Counted from the stretch's first letter, positions 32,646 to 45,481 are shown. The stretch: 64,000 bases of DNA from Gracilaria domingensis (GCA_022539475.1 VCMS01000303.1:1-64000), one strand, 5' to 3'. Numbers and translations are program-made. The notes: generated by a model not told the origin, from the letters alone.

Positions 32646-35600
32646 TTATCCGACCATCGCTTGATGTAGGTTAGCCGGCAACGCCGTGTTAGTTCGACGA
32701 TCGTACTGCACGATCTTCGATCGGGGTAAGTGCTCCACGGGTTCGTCCGAATTCCGCGACGGCGGATAGCCATACCAGCGTACCTGGTACTGAACATATC
32801 CCTTCGGGTTCCAACTGTGTCCCACGATGTGGTCTACGACGAACTCTTTCGAGTATACGCCCCGCTGGAGCTCTTCCTGCGAAGGGTCGTCAGCGCGCTG
32901 CGGCGGTGCCGTAACTTCGTCATCAGCGGTGCTGTGAGTCTCGACTGACGCCTTCGGCGGTAAACGTGTCCTCTGTTGAGTGTTCGCTTCCCATTTCCGG
33001 GCTTCTTCGAGCAGCTTCGCCGTTTCGGCGGGTCCGCGAACGGCTAGTTCACGCGGCAGTTCCCGTCTTGACGGTGAAGGCGGACGCGGAGGCGGATTGT
33101 TCACCACGGCACGTGCCGGTTCACGTGACGACACGCGACGGTTCGCGGTGGTGGCACTGCCACGAGTTGTGATTGGCCCACTGTGTGGCGCGCGCTGCGC
33201 GCCCCAAGATTTGTGGTGCGCAAGCCCTCCTGCAGCTGCAGTGTGCGTTTTCCCTAAATCAGGGCTGTAATCCGTATCTCCAACGAGCGGTGCGCTGTCA
33301 TGACTTATCAAATCGTCATGACGTGCGACTTGCGACTTCCCCACGGCTGGGTGCAACGGTGCACTACCATTACCCGAACCGGGGTGTGTGATCTTCGCTT
33401 CAGCGAGCGTCTTCTCTTCTTCCTGCTCTGCAGTGTCTAAGGTACCGGGATCTGCCGTGACTTCCTTAGCGCGCGCCCGTAAAGGCGGTATGTGGCGGTC
33501 GTCAGCGACGGTTTGCGGCGACTGCGCGTCCGGAATACTCCGTGATACAGTATCCAGCTTTGCTGTAGCCTCACTCTGCCGAGAATTCGAGTGTTCTTGA
33601 TCAACTTCCGGCCTTGCCGTTGTAACGTCGCGAACGAGAGCATGCTCTGCGTCCTGCGTCGACGAGGCGATGGGTGCGTGTTCTGGCGACAACTACCCAA
33701 GCGGGTGAGCGATACTAGTATCCTGGGACAACCTCGAGTGCGTTCGTTGCGTGCGGTATCCTTCAGAAAGGTCGCGATCCTTCGTAGAAGGTTGTGCATT
33801 CTCCGCGGAGTTCTGCGCGACAGCGGCCGACTGCAGCGCGTCCTTCGCGGCCTCAATACGCGATAGCGGGTGATTCTTCCCACTGACAATGGTGTCCGTA
33901 GCAACTACGTCTTCGACGGTGTCCTGAGGCGAATCCGCCTTCTCTTCATTATCTTCCCGTGAATCACGGTGCTGTGACGGTAGCGACACCGGTGACTCAC
34001 TCTCCGCGACGACGCGTGAATCCTCCTCCCCCTCCTTAGGTGGAGCGTTACGGGGAGCGGTCATCACGTCTGTTGACGCTGTAATAGACGCTGTGAAACG
34101 CGATTTCAACATCGGTGTATGTTCCGATATCTCGGCTTGCGACGATATAATCGGTACCTCTGCGAGACCCCTTGCAGGGTGGCGAAGCCCCACAGTAGGT
34201 GCAGTGTTCTGCGACGAGATTTCTCGGGTCTGTGTCTGTCCAGCTTCTTGCTGTGAATCCGAAACTACTTCCGTGTGCACGGTTGGGTCCTGCACAACGC
34301 GATCGCGGGAGAAACGCTCATGAGCGTCGCCAACTTCCAGTACGACTGTGTCCGTATTCAAGCTAATAATAACGCGGTTTGGACCATCAGCGATGGGTGA
34401 AAGCTTGTGGCGCCTCTCCTTTTCAGGGATGTAGTACTCCTTCCTGACAAAGGCGAGGTTTCCCACTTTCAGTGGCGGTAGTGGTCTCCGTACCCGGGCA
34501 TCAAATTTCCGCTTGTAAGCGTGTTGTGCTTTCGCCATTGACGACCTGGCGACAGGTACCATGGCAGATAACCACTGCTTCCATTGCAAGTAGTGATCCC
34601 GTATTGACGGTGACGTATCCAGCTTTGCTGATGGTTCAACCGCAACTGGCGGTGGTTTCCGTGAGAGCACGAGCTCAAAAGGCGATAAACCAGTTACTCT
34701 GTGAACTTGCGTATTATACGCATACGTCACGGTATCCGTGTAGAGATCCCAAGTTTTCGGGTGTTCAACAGTATAAGCCCGCAACGCGGAGAGCATTGTC
34801 CGGTTAAACCGTTCGACTTGCCCAATGCATTGGGGATGATACGTCGCCGTGAAGAGATTCTTCACGTCGAGTATCCGACAGACATCTAGGAAGAAACGTG
34901 CAGTAAACTGCGGACCATTATCCGAGAGGAGATTGACCGGGGGTCCGTAGACAATAACCCAATGGCGAACGAATGCCTCCGCAACACTGCGTGCTGTAAT
35001 CGACTTCAACGGAACTGTCCGGACTAGCTTACTGAATCTATCCGTAATAACGAGTAAGAACCGATTTCCTCGGGAAGTACGCAAGAACTCACCGAGTATA
35101 TCGATGGCAATAAACTCCAACGGCGCCCTTGCGGGGAAAAGTGTTAGTTTCTTCTCATGGCGACGCTGTTTAACTCGCTCTCGAGCACAATGTGTGCACG
35201 CCTTCACAGTTGTGTAGCAGTCCAACGCTAACGCGGTCCAGTAGAAATCCCGACGCAGTGTCGTGTACAACCGCTTAGCACTCGGATGGGAAGCCATCCG
35301 CGAGTGATGCGAGAGATGCAATACCCTTGTTTGTAAAGAGTGAGAAACCACAATCTGTGGGGTAGAACGAACCACTCTGACGAGGTAACCTTGTGTGTTG
35401 ACCCCGAACGGGATGTTAGCACCACCATTAATTTGGGCGCGTATCCTCGTACAGAACGGGTCAGATTGCTGTTCCCGCACCAGCTCTTCTGGAGTAATGG
35501 GGACGAATGTTCCGGATTCCGGGTCTTCACGGTCTGCGACGAGCAAATCATCACAGATATCGTCCGACACGATGTCGTACTCTTCATCACCCTCCTCCAT

Positions 35601-38177
35601 GAGGAAACAGGGGATATCTTCATCCTCGTCATCGACGGGTAAAGCTTCACCTTCCGTTCCTAAACGTGAAAGAGCATCCGCTTGCGCGTTCAAACAACCC
35701 TTCTTATAGGTGACCTCGTAGTTAAACTCGGCAAGCCGAAGACGCCAACGCATTAAGCGTCCGGAAGGCTCCGTGACTTGACATTAACCAACGCAATGCC
35801 GAATGATCCGTATTGACGGTAAAGTGCACACCCATAAGATATGGTCGTAGAGTCTGCAAAGCCCATACCATGGCGAGACACTCCTTCTCGGATACCGAGT
35901 AATTGCGCTCGTGCACGTTGAGTGTACGAGACCAATATCCGATTGGTTTGCGTTCCCCTTCGGGTGTAGTCTGAAAGAGAGCGCAGCCAATCTGGTAATC
36001 GCTCGAATCCGTATCCACGGTGTACGGCAACCCATTCTTCGGTAACGCTAACAGGGGTGCCGTAGTAACAGCCTCTTTAAGAGAGTTGAAAGCCTCCACT
36101 TGCGTGGGGGTAAGTGGTCCCAATTTGGGCGCTTGTCCCTTCTTCAGGAGTTCGTTGAGCGGTCCCGCGATCTTCGCGAAGCGGGAAATGAACCGTCTAT
36201 AAACGTTGCATAGCCCCAGAAAGGAGCGTAGCTCTGTCTGTGTAGTGGGGTGCTTCGCCTCTTTGAGGCACTTCACGCGAGCTTCCTCGATCAGTAACCG
36301 TCCTGGACGTATGACATGGCCCAGATACTTCACTGAGTCAGTGAAAAACTCACACTTCCTCAATTTGAGAGTAATTCCAGCATCCCGCAAAGCGGTCATT
36401 ATCTCCCGAACATGTTCGAGGTGATCGTCCAAACTGTTGGAAAACACGATGATGTCATCGAGGTATACCAAGCAACTCCGCCATTTGAAGCGAGCCAACA
36501 AAATGTCCAGAGCACGCTGAAACGTAGCGGGGGCGTTCGTTAAACCAAACGGCATACGCTTAAAGCGGTATAGTCCTGAATGACTCGTAAAAGCGGTCTT
36601 GTCACGGTCTTCCGGTCCAACTGGTACCTGCCAGTACCCCCAGTTTGCATCCAAAGTGGAGAACACAGTAGCATCGCCAAGCGAGTCGATATACTCGTCC
36701 ATACGAGGTATAGGGTACACGTCTTTGACGGTGACATCGTTCAAGCGACGATAGTCGATACAAAAGCGCCAGGACCCATCGGGTTTCGGAGCCAGTACAA
36801 CTGGAGATGCCCACGGCGACTGAGCTGGTTCTATCACGCCAGCGCGGAGCATTTTGTTGATCTGAAACTCTTCCTCTTCCCGTGCTTTCGGGCCTGCCCT
36901 GTAAGGGTGCTGAGCAATCGGCTTGGTCTCCGGCAGGAGGTCAATCCGGTGTTCCGTAGTTGAAACCTCTAAGAGGGAACCATCCCACATTGGTGTAAAC
37001 TCTCGCAACATGTTGCGCAACTTCCCACGGTGTGAAACCGGTACATGACCGAGATTCAATTCTTCTAACTCCTTGATAGGGTCAATCTTGTCATAACTCG
37101 TAGGAACGGTCCTAACTTCCGAGTCATTCGTGTGTTCAACCGTCTGAGACCGGTCCGACGCGGACGAGCGAGACGATTCTCCCTCCCCCTCCTTAGGTGG
37201 AAGCACACCAGCGCGTTCTTCAGTAATCCCGAGCATCTCGGCGGCAGTCACCTTTGTAGGGATAAGTGCCGTAGGGTGGGGTAAGACAGTACCAATTACT
37301 TGGTTCTTCACCAGATACTGGGGCTTCTTGCCAAAATTGGCTAACAGAACCCGAAAGGGGTGTTCGCTGTTTATTTGAACAACTCCGTTCGCCAACGCGA
37401 CCTGATACCTCTCGTATAACGAGTTCAATGGTTGAACAACCCGCAAACCACGCGGTGCGGCAGTAACATCAACCCAAACCTGGGATTCTGGCGGAATAAA
37501 ATTGCACGCGCTACGCGGAGCTTCGGCGACTCCTTCGGAGGCGAGGAATCCTGTAGAGGAGCGGGTAGTGGTACCAGCTTAGCTGACGCTCGGCGTAATC
37601 AGCGACGAACAATCGGTACAACCGAACCATCTTCCATTTCCACTTCACGCGCACGCGGTCGGATGGCTTCGACATATCTATAGCAAAAGTCACACCCTAG
37701 AATGACAGGGGCAGCGAGCGTCTTGCAGACGATGAATTCTACCTGCTCGATGCAGTTACTAATCCTGACAATCAGTGAAACAATTCCAGCCGTTTGTAAC
37801 GGGTTATTGTTAGCATCTGCCACGTCCATGACGGGTCCATGGCGGATTCGACAACGGACTTCCGGCGGTAGTAACGACTCAACAATGAAGTTGGGGCCAG
37901 CACCTGTATCCAAGACAGAGAGATGACGCACCATATACTGGGTGGATAGGCCAAGGTCAGCAAATATCTTGTAGTTTCGCTTGGCCATTACCATGACTCG
38001 ATCCGGGATCCGGTTGTTCCTGAACCCTATCCACGGGCGACGTAACACACCGATAGTGGTAGAGTCCACCTCTAAGACGGTCTGTTTCCTCGAAAGGATT
38101 TTGACCTGGGAGCGAGGCGGTGACGCCTCGGGCGCCGTAGACCTCGACTCGGGCGCCTTTCCATTGGAGACTCCCAT
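32646..38177 (-). pseudogene. Element C pol region with chromodomain
   Basis: The protease has LDTGAGPNFI near 37905. RT has [13 protein letters not shown] near 36530 and YLDDIIVFS near 36455. RNase H has DTDSSDYQIGCALFQ near 36010. The integrase zinc-binding region is near 35160-35310, with the core AIDILGEFLR and LLSDNGPQFTAR near 34890-35110. A long Ser/Thr/Glu-rich linker (about 33000-34100) follows, then a chromodomain, FVVDHIVGHSW and YQVRWYGYP, near 32700-32870. Fossil with few breaks. Confidence 0.88.
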
Positions 38178-38179
38178 TC

Positions 38180-40307
38180 TCAGTTTAACTGAGTTCTATC
38201 CGTTCTAACCGGAACGGCGTCCTGTGCAGCAGGCATCTTCACAGATTCCTGTGGAACAACGACAGAACTACCCGCGGCAGCGGTTGCCGCCACGGCTTGA
38301 GCCGGTGAAACATTGACCTGGGTCGAACCAGAGTGCAGTAACGCAGCCAATTCTGCAGCAGACACCCTACGGGGGTACTCAGCCTTCGCACGCAGATATG
38401 CGGTTACCGGCACTGACGCCTGTTCGGCGGGGGTCAGCGCTTCAAAATTCGCCACAACCGTGGGCATTTCCCTCATCGAGAGGTTGCAGTTCGGAGCTGC
38501 ATGACCGTGGTTGTAACACGTGAAACAGATCAGGGGTGGTCTTCCGGAACTCCGTGGGTCTTGGAACTTCACCGTTCGCGGGTCTACCCAACCAGGTCGC
38601 TGGTAACGACTCCCTGAATAGGGTACTTGAGGACCGCGAACGCGTAGACGGTCTGCGTAAAGAAGTGCATCTTCCGTCTTCGACGAGGCTTCTGAAGTAG
38701 AAGGCAACTCCGTAGTCGGGATAGAATCCAGGTCCACCTGTGCGAGATGTAAGTTATCCACATCGTGGCCAGAAAAGTCCTGCGGTTGCAGTGAAGCTGA
38801 TGACGACCCTCCTTCGAGGTGCGACGCTTTGGTTGAAACCCGGTATCCGGTGCGTGCGCGCAAGGCATCACCCTCCGCCTTCGCGTACTGGACAAACTCC
38901 AGGTAGGTAGTCTTCTTCCGGTCTTCCCGTCGCTGGGCAACCAGAGTACGAATAGCCGGATTCAATCCGTTGATAAACAGCGTACAGCGCTCGTTTGACG
39001 AGTAAACATTGCCACAACGGTGGAATGCCTTATTCAGGCGTACCGAGTACTCGGTTTCCGACTCCTTCGGGCGTTGTTTCGTCTCCCGCAACGCGGTGAT
39101 TGCTTCCTCGATAGAGGTATTTGTCGCATACGAGCGCAACAAATACTGCACTGCTTCGGGCCAGCAGGTGACCCCTCCTTCAGAGGCGCGAGATGAACCT
39201 CTTACAGGTTATACTGATCTTCAGCGAGTCCACGTAGAAAATACGGTAAGGCAACATAAGCTTGCCCCTCACTCATGCCGAGGATGTCAGCTTCCGCTAC
39301 AAAGCGTGAAAGAAAGTCAAGCACCAGAATGGGATCCTCCCCAGTGAACAACTGGTTTCGAAAGGTTAAGGACATGCGTTTGATGCAGTCCTTCACCTTA
39401 CCCGTGCCACGGGGCGTCCGATTCAGACTTGAATCTTCCAAACGGTTATACCGGTAAGATAACAACCTTTTAACAAGGGATTCGTCGGCTCCAGTTCCCT
39501 CAAACCTGAATGCTTTCGCCCCCGTTTCCGGGTACCAACAACACCATAGGTGGACGTAGAACTCTGCGAACGGGTAGAACGAGCGCGACGTTCACCGTCA
39601 CTTGACGAGCTCGATGATAAGAAACCCGCCGAGCGGTTTGAAATACCAGAAGACTGTGACGAATCCGAGTCATACTCGTCGACATTCCTCTTCTTAGAGC
39701 GACTCTTCCCGGAATTCCGGTCACGTGTACCACGAGACACTCCCGCAGAAGCGGCAGCAGGGCCGTCATCCTCACGGATGGTGGCCTCTAACGTCTCAAG
39801 ACGGCCAAGGATCCGAATGAACTTCGTGTCAACCTCCTCGGTGAAACTGGGATATCCTTGAAGAACCTCCAAGAGGGCATTAACATCCTTCCGTAAAATA
39901 CGTAGATCATCTGATACACCTCCGTTGAGGGCTGCGTCAACCTTCAAACGAAGTGTGTCGACCTCGGAAACGAGTGCTTCATGAGAACTCCTCATGACAG
40001 CAGTCTGAGCCTCAAGCACACGAACTTGAGTCTCCAACTCGTTTACGAGCGCATCCTTCGCCGCGACAGCGGGTATAAGACCCTCCAAAGGAGCAGATGA
40101 GGCCCCAGCCACTGGGGCGTCAGACGACTTGACAGGCTGTTTCCGGTTTCCGGGTTTCTTTCCATCACCCTGTAGGGGTTCAGGAACAGACCGCAGACGC
40201 GGGGGCAAGCCAGAGCCAACGGAGCGAGACTTCGTAGGGCTCGAGCGCTTGCCCGACACCATCTTCCACGACGAGAAACAACCAGAAAACTGGGAACAGG
40301 AAAGCAA
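38180..40307 (-). pseudogene. Element C gag region
   Basis: The N-terminal part (39423-40307) has a coiled-coil-like stretch (LVNELETQVRVLEAQTAVM) and a Ser-rich tract ending GLRELEPTNPLLKG, shared with A. The gag core resembles A (AYVALPYFLRG, RLNKAFHRCGNVYSSNERC). A CCHC-type knuckle, CFTCYNHGHAAPNC, lies near 38490-38535. Broken fossil. Confidence 0.8.
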
Positions 40308-40680
40308 ACAACAAATTAACCTCGAATGAGTGTAGCGTCCTCACACGAGTGATGATAACCGACAAATCGGACGAACCAACCGTACCAACGGGAACAGCCG
40401 TATACGGAATTAAGGCTGACTCGATCAGATTGCTGGGATCAGTAGATAACCCAAACGGGGTGACAACAACCGTACCGAAGGGTATCACACACTACGGAAA
40501 TAGTTAGTGCCACCGGTAGTAAACCGTGTCCAAACAACAACCCAAAATGAGGAAAGCAGTACCAACACGACGTCTGTCGGCAAAGCCTTCCAGTACAAAC
40601 TGTGTAGTGTATCTCCACGACTAGATACGAACCGGCAAACCGGGAATTCATCAGAAAACCAACTTGCTGGATCAACGCGA

Positions 40681-40700
40681 CTTCTAAGTCGGGAGACCAA
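40681..40700 (-). other. Primer-binding site of element C
   Basis: The minus strand reads TTGGTCTCCCGACTTAGAAG right after the 5' LTR end. It is shared with D. Confidence 0.65.
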
Positions 40701-40701
40701 T

Positions 40702-41519
40702 TGTTGTGCAAAACCCAGCGATGGGGAAAGACACGCAAAGGCGGTTCAGACCCTCTCTCAAGAGGCGAGCACAGCAGTAGAGCGCTCCCACAGGTACGAC
40801 ACGGCAATGCCGGGTGTAAGACCGGGGTCGACCCTTCCCAAGTAATGGAGGGAGCGAAGCGGCGAAGAAGACGCGTCCAGCGGTAGAGAACACACGACAC
40901 AAGTCGGCAGTGGCGTCACGTGCGTAGCACGCGGTACCCACGAGTGTGGCGATGACACGCGAGAGCAGTAATAGCCCACGCGAGTGTGTCGAGCCACGAA
41001 CGGTATGCACCGGTACACCAAGTAGTGCTACCTGTATAACAGGGACAGAAATAAAGAAAACACACACAAAGTGAACACGCGAAAGCGGTAGTGGTGTTGA
41101 TAATGCCGCGAGGCGGATAACGAACCCGACACACGGTGGCGACTCTCCGCAAGGAGGCTATCACACACCGAGGGTGGTAAGTTAGAGCCGAACACTCGGT
41201 TGGGTTCGTTTACTTCCCCAGCAATGGGTTCGGCTCAACCTACTAAGTACTGCAGTAGGTTGGCCCACTGTCAGTGTGGTACAGCAGATATGCTACGAAT
41301 ACCTACTTCAAATACCGCAATGAATGGGTGCAAACCTCCCACACGTGTGTGACTCACCGGCTAGGTCGTGCACCTCATAACCCTAATTCTAATATTAAGT
41401 ATACCCAAGAATGGGCTGATCTCACCAGTTACTCATACTGTGTGCCACCACCTCCCGGCATCGCCGTGCATGTTATGAACCGCATCAGCGAAGGAGTCCC
41501 GCAATCGCGTTGCACTACA
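40702..41519 (-). repeat. 5' LTR of element C (818 bp)
   Basis: On the plus strand it runs from TGTTGTGCAAAA to TTGCACTACA. The minus-strand start TGTAGTGCAA matches the LTR starts of A and E. It ends next to the primer-binding site and begins next to D-type leader sequence (41520-41543). Confidence 0.75.
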
Positions 41520-42114
41520 ATTCTAAGTCGGGAGACCAAAATATGTGGTATAACCGATCGGTGCGAGCTGTGAGTGGGGAGCCCTGCGTGGGCTCGACCC
41601 TGCGGAGGGATGAAACGCGTGACACCCAATAGGTCGGCAGCACCCGCCGTTGCCTATAGTGCACGGTGACCAAGTGGTAAATACGCCTGCACTGGTGTGC
41701 GGCAGGCACGTATAACTCTCGAGGTCAGCAAAACTAATAGAGGACTACTAGACTTACCAATTGGTGACTGTAGAACCGAACTGGTCTCGAATTAGCCTAG
41801 TTGGTGCTTGAATTTACCATTCGGTGTGGGAGGTTGGCGTCTCGGGGGTCTACTACACCCGAGCGCCCCTCCGGCTCTCACGGGCCTAGTGCCACGTGGG
41901 CCACCGGGAGGTGCATTTGTGGTGCACCACCCCGGCCACATATCTACACTACCTAGTAAATATTAATTCTAAATTAATGAAAATAAACTAATTAGTCCTT
42001 GTCAAGCCTGCGCTTAGCGTCCCACGTGGTACAGTAGACACACGTGCCCGGGAGCCCGTGACATCACCACTTGGGCTTGGAGAACCCCCGTTGATCCAGC
42101 CGAGCTATACTACA
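41520..42114 (-). repeat. Inverted D-type 5' LTR with primer-binding site (LTR 41544-42114)
   Basis: This is a 571-bp LTR on the minus strand, followed by the D leader TATTTTGGTCTCCCGACTTA (about 41524-41543). Element C interrupts the leader. The sequence before the LTR on the minus strand is ORF-X of E, ending CTCGG. Its closest partner by eye is the LTR at 29570-30140, where the other part of the same ORF-X begins with CTGGG. Confidence 0.85.
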
Positions 42115-43377
42115 CCGAGCGCGGTGTATAAGTCCAGTGATCTAATCACATTCCGTAACCTCGGAGGCAAATACCAAACACAGTTCTGGTCGTATGCTTC
42201 CCATAGCATAAACGCGGCAACGCGAGCGGCCCACTCGGCGATGAAGAGCATCCAATACTCCGAGTGCGGACTCGCAATCATGCGTGACCCCACATAGGAG
42301 ATGCACGGAGGCAATTCCGGGAAACACCCGCGTGGTACCTCATAGTGAGCCTACCACGATGGGAGTGGAGCGAATCGACCCGCTAGTGCATCCGGACGCA
42401 AACGTTCAACCTCCATGTTCTGGTGTGGAATCAGATACCCGAGTCCGGATCGCCATTTGCGTTCGTTTCGCAGTCGGTCGAAGAAGCTTCCCTCTCCCGA
42501 AGGGCGATGTAGATATCGGAACTCCGCTCGCAGGATCGGCCTGTTGAACAGGAGAATGTCCGCCAGCATCGCCTCCGGGAAGTTTTCCGCCGCTTGGAAG
42601 TCCGCGAGGTTCGCGCTATACTTGATCTCTCCGTAAGTTCGGAACCGGGAAAGGTCGAACCCGTATGACTCGGGAATCCTCTCGGGGAACGAGGCTCGTT
42701 CGCCATAGCCGCGCACGCTTCATCTAGCGTTTCGTATCCACGGCCGCGCCGTTTCCGTGACAACACGTGAGGTGCGACCGCCACGCGGTGTCTCCAATCC
42801 CAGGAATCCACCATATCTCGGTGTAGGCCGCCAGGCAGCATACCGTTCTCGGTGTATGAATCCATCAACGCACTGTTGCGAACCGCTGTCGGGTGAAACC
42901 AGGGCGCTCTGGAATAGGCCCAGCTTCCTCTGGTAGTCGGACTTTGAACAAGGAGCAATTCACGCGCTATCCAGCCAGCTGGAGTCGCCAGCAAGGGCAC
43001 CGCCTGAGCGGAATTCCACGCCGCGACGTCGACCGGGTTCGGTGTAGTCGTGTGATCTTGACTCTGAGGCAGAAGAGCGGAGGCGAAACCGCTGAGATAT
43101 CCTGTCGCAGGAGTTGCGGGACCCGAAAGGGTCGGAGCCCCTGCTTGGGAATGCTGCTCGTCGCCCTGGCGAGGGTTCATCGAATCGTCGATCGCGGAGG
43201 AAACTTCAAGTACTGAATCGTCTGAGTGCAGAGAAGTTGAGTGCGCTTGCGCTTGTGTCTCGTTGTGACGAGGAACCGGAATCTCGGATATTTCCATGGT
43301 GGGCCGAGCTTATATACTCGCTCGCTGATGAGTCTCCGCTTGCAAACCGGATGTTTCCTGCGCTGCGGAGAGGGATA
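42115..43377 (-). pseudogene. Element E ORF-X, N-terminal part
   Basis: The minus strand from 43297 encodes the N-terminal two thirds of ORF-X: AWNSAQAVPLLATPAGWIA, YSRAPWFHPTAV, DSYTENGMLPGGL, RPILRAEFRYLHR and MPPCISYVGSRM, then EWAARVAAFMLWEAYDQN. It stops at the D-type LTR. About two further interruptions are present. The start lies 81 bp from the LTR, as in A. Confidence 0.75.
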
Positions 43378-44354
43378 TGTAGATCAAAACGTGCTCGCCC
43401 GGTACACGGGGAAGGATCTCATAAACCCCTGGTAAGGATGATTCCGGGTACTCGGAAGGTAAGAGTATTGGGCCACGGATGGGATGCTTTCGGCAGTACT
43501 GAGGTATGGCACCCTGAGGGGTCGGCCATGACGTAGCGCAGATGAGTATTGGTTGCGTGTACGCGTGTGTAGGAATGGGGGTGTTCACACATGTCTTGTT
43601 ATGATTGTCGGATATTTTACTTTCCACTGCCGCGGGTTGTCACGTGCACCACGTGTATGGACCTGCTTAGGTGTGCACTAGATTATTTAATTTAGTCTAA
43701 CTAATTTGTCGGTTACGATATAAGAGGTGACCTCCCGGTCACCTCCTCCTTCAGTAAAGGGTAGCCGAGTTCGGCTCTGAACCAAGTTCGCCTGCGCGAA
43801 GTGTACAACTCCCTCCGGAGAGTCACCGCGTACGGTACGGATTGGATTCATCCCTCGGGATCACTCAGGCAATACTGACCATTGTGGCCTTGCCTTCGGG
43901 CTTATTTATTCCGTGTCTTCGGACTTCCTGTTTCTTTTACTGTGCAGTTGTACTGCTTTCACCACAATTGGTAGCGTTTCCGTCCCTGTATAGAGTTGTG
44001 CCGCGTGGGATTAATACACATCGTCGGCTCCCGGCGCCGGGTCTGTTGCCGCTTGCCACACGTCTCACCGCGGGATTCCTCTCTTCCTCCTTTGGTTTCC
44101 CTTCCTTTTCCCCCTTTTGCCTAAGGCTTACACCGCTCTACGGTACCTTCCTCCTCAACCATTCCGTCGCTTCTCGCCGGATTCCTGGATCAGGCCCGTT
44201 CACCCCTCAACCTCCGTAGGTATATCCCGTACCAGGGGCGGTCCTACACCCGCACTATCCGTGCTGGAGTGCTCACCACTGAGTTCACCTCTTCTAGAGG
44301 GCAAGAACTCGAACGCCTTGAGAGACGATCCCATCGCTGGGGTTTTGCTCTACA
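43378..44354 (+). repeat. 3' LTR of element E (977 bp)
   Basis: It begins TGTAGATCAAAA after a purine tract (GCGGAGAGGGATA) and ends TTTTGCTCTACA, so the ends are inverted repeats. Its terminal part matches the end of LTR-C (CATCGCTGGG, TTTTGC). Copia element F resumes at 44355. The rest of E is not found in the window, apart from the ORF-X pieces. Confidence 0.75.
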
Positions 44355-45391
44355 ACGTGTAGCGTCTGCAACGGAGATGGTGGTGCTAGGCTCCCCAATT
44401 GTGTCCAAAACGGCCGATCGGTATGTCGTGAGTGCTTTCCTGGCTTCAGCGATCGGTTGTGGTAGATTTGTGGCGAGAAGGGTGGCTGCTATTCCTGAAA
44501 AGGTGTTGGGGCTTGCTGTCAGACCACATAGTAAGGTGTTAACAATTCTTTCGTCGGCTCTGAATTCTGCGCTTCCTGATTTGATAAAGAGGTCTTGATA
44601 GCGACGATGCCCTTCAAGGTAGCCGTCGATTACTTCAGATTCGTTGCATCTAAGCTTTTGAGCTTCGTTAAACAGTTGATCTACGTCTCTATGAGCAGAA
44701 AGTTCAGGCCGATTGCTGACATATCTTACAATTCTCCACGGCGATTGAAGAAATATTGAATCTGGGATAAATTTGTTAACTTCTTGCCAAATGCTGTTGG
44801 TTATGAGGGCTCTGCATGATGCAAAGGCTTTTCGATCCTCATCAGAGTCTCTAGAGAACGTTTACGTTAAGATATGTGAGTAGCCGTAAGTTGCAAGGAT
44901 GTCTGCTAGGGAAGCACTCTATTGCTTGTAATTCTTTTTGCAAAATTTTTTGAGTGTTTCACTGCTGAAGGCTCATGTAGGGTTATTGTTTTGCAGAGAA
45001 CTGAATAATTGTTGGATGGTGGACAACGGAATGGTTGGGGCTTGGGCTGCAGCCGTTGCAGATTCTGTGTGTTCGGCCATAGCAGTTTGAGTACGGCGTT
45101 TGGGTCTTTCAAGTCTTGCTTTTCGCTGGAGGTCTTGCTCTCGCGAGCTATTATGCCAATAAGGCGTTTTGACAGTTTTCTGTCACGGTTAGCGTGGCTA
45201 ACCGTTCGTGCAAGCAGCGGATCGGATTGATCAAGGTGCGTAAGTGTGGCCCGTAACCTGTGGGAACACGATGAAGGAAACCGATACTCGGAATGTTTAC
45301 TGGAGAGAGAGGTTAGGCTGCGAGTGTGATATGGCAACGCCGGCGGGCTTGCTGAGCTGGCTACGTGTGTGACGACAATGTTGTTACGACA
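44355..45391 (-). mobile_element. Element F, gag half and 5' LTR (Ty1/copia)
   Basis: The minus strand from an ATG at 45074 (MAEHTESATAAAQAPTIPLS) down to 44390 encodes a copia-type Gag. Recognisable blocks are ALITNSIWQEVNKFIPDSIF, SEVIDGYLEGHRRYQDLF and ERIVNTLLCGLTASPNTFSG. The 5' LTR lies upstream to about 45391, where TGTCGTAACAACA begins, and matches the 3' LTR remnant at 14932-15040 (GTCGTCACAC, CAGCTCAGCAAGC). A few interruptions are present. This is the counterpart of 14932-18780. Confidence 0.7.
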
Positions 45392-45454
45392 CATGTTCAC
45401 TCTTTTCCACAGTGTAAGCTTAGCACAGATGATGGTTTTCGATTGAGAAATTAA

Positions 45455-45481
45455 GGCGGTGTCTAAACAGACCGTGAACGT
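45455..45481 (+). repeat. Left terminal inverted repeat of the Harbinger element
   Basis: GGCGGTGTCTAAACAGACC followed by GTGAACG. It pairs with 54701-54727 on the other strand. Confidence 0.85.

Larger units (their letters stand above)
30894..41519 (-). mobile_element. Element C: chromodomain Ty3/gypsy retrotransposon, 3' end missing
   Basis: This is a minus-strand relative of element A. In element order it has a 5' LTR (40702-41519), a primer-binding site (40681-40700), gag (about 38180-40307), protease (about 37600-38177), RT and RNase H (about 35722-37446), integrase and linker (about 33000-35753), a chromodomain (about 32660-32900), a purine-rich spacer, and ORF-X on the plus strand (30894-32171). 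No 3' LTR is found. It lies inside the leader of a D-type element. Gag-pol carries about five or six interruptions, and long frames (574 and 686 codons) remain. Confidence 0.88.
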
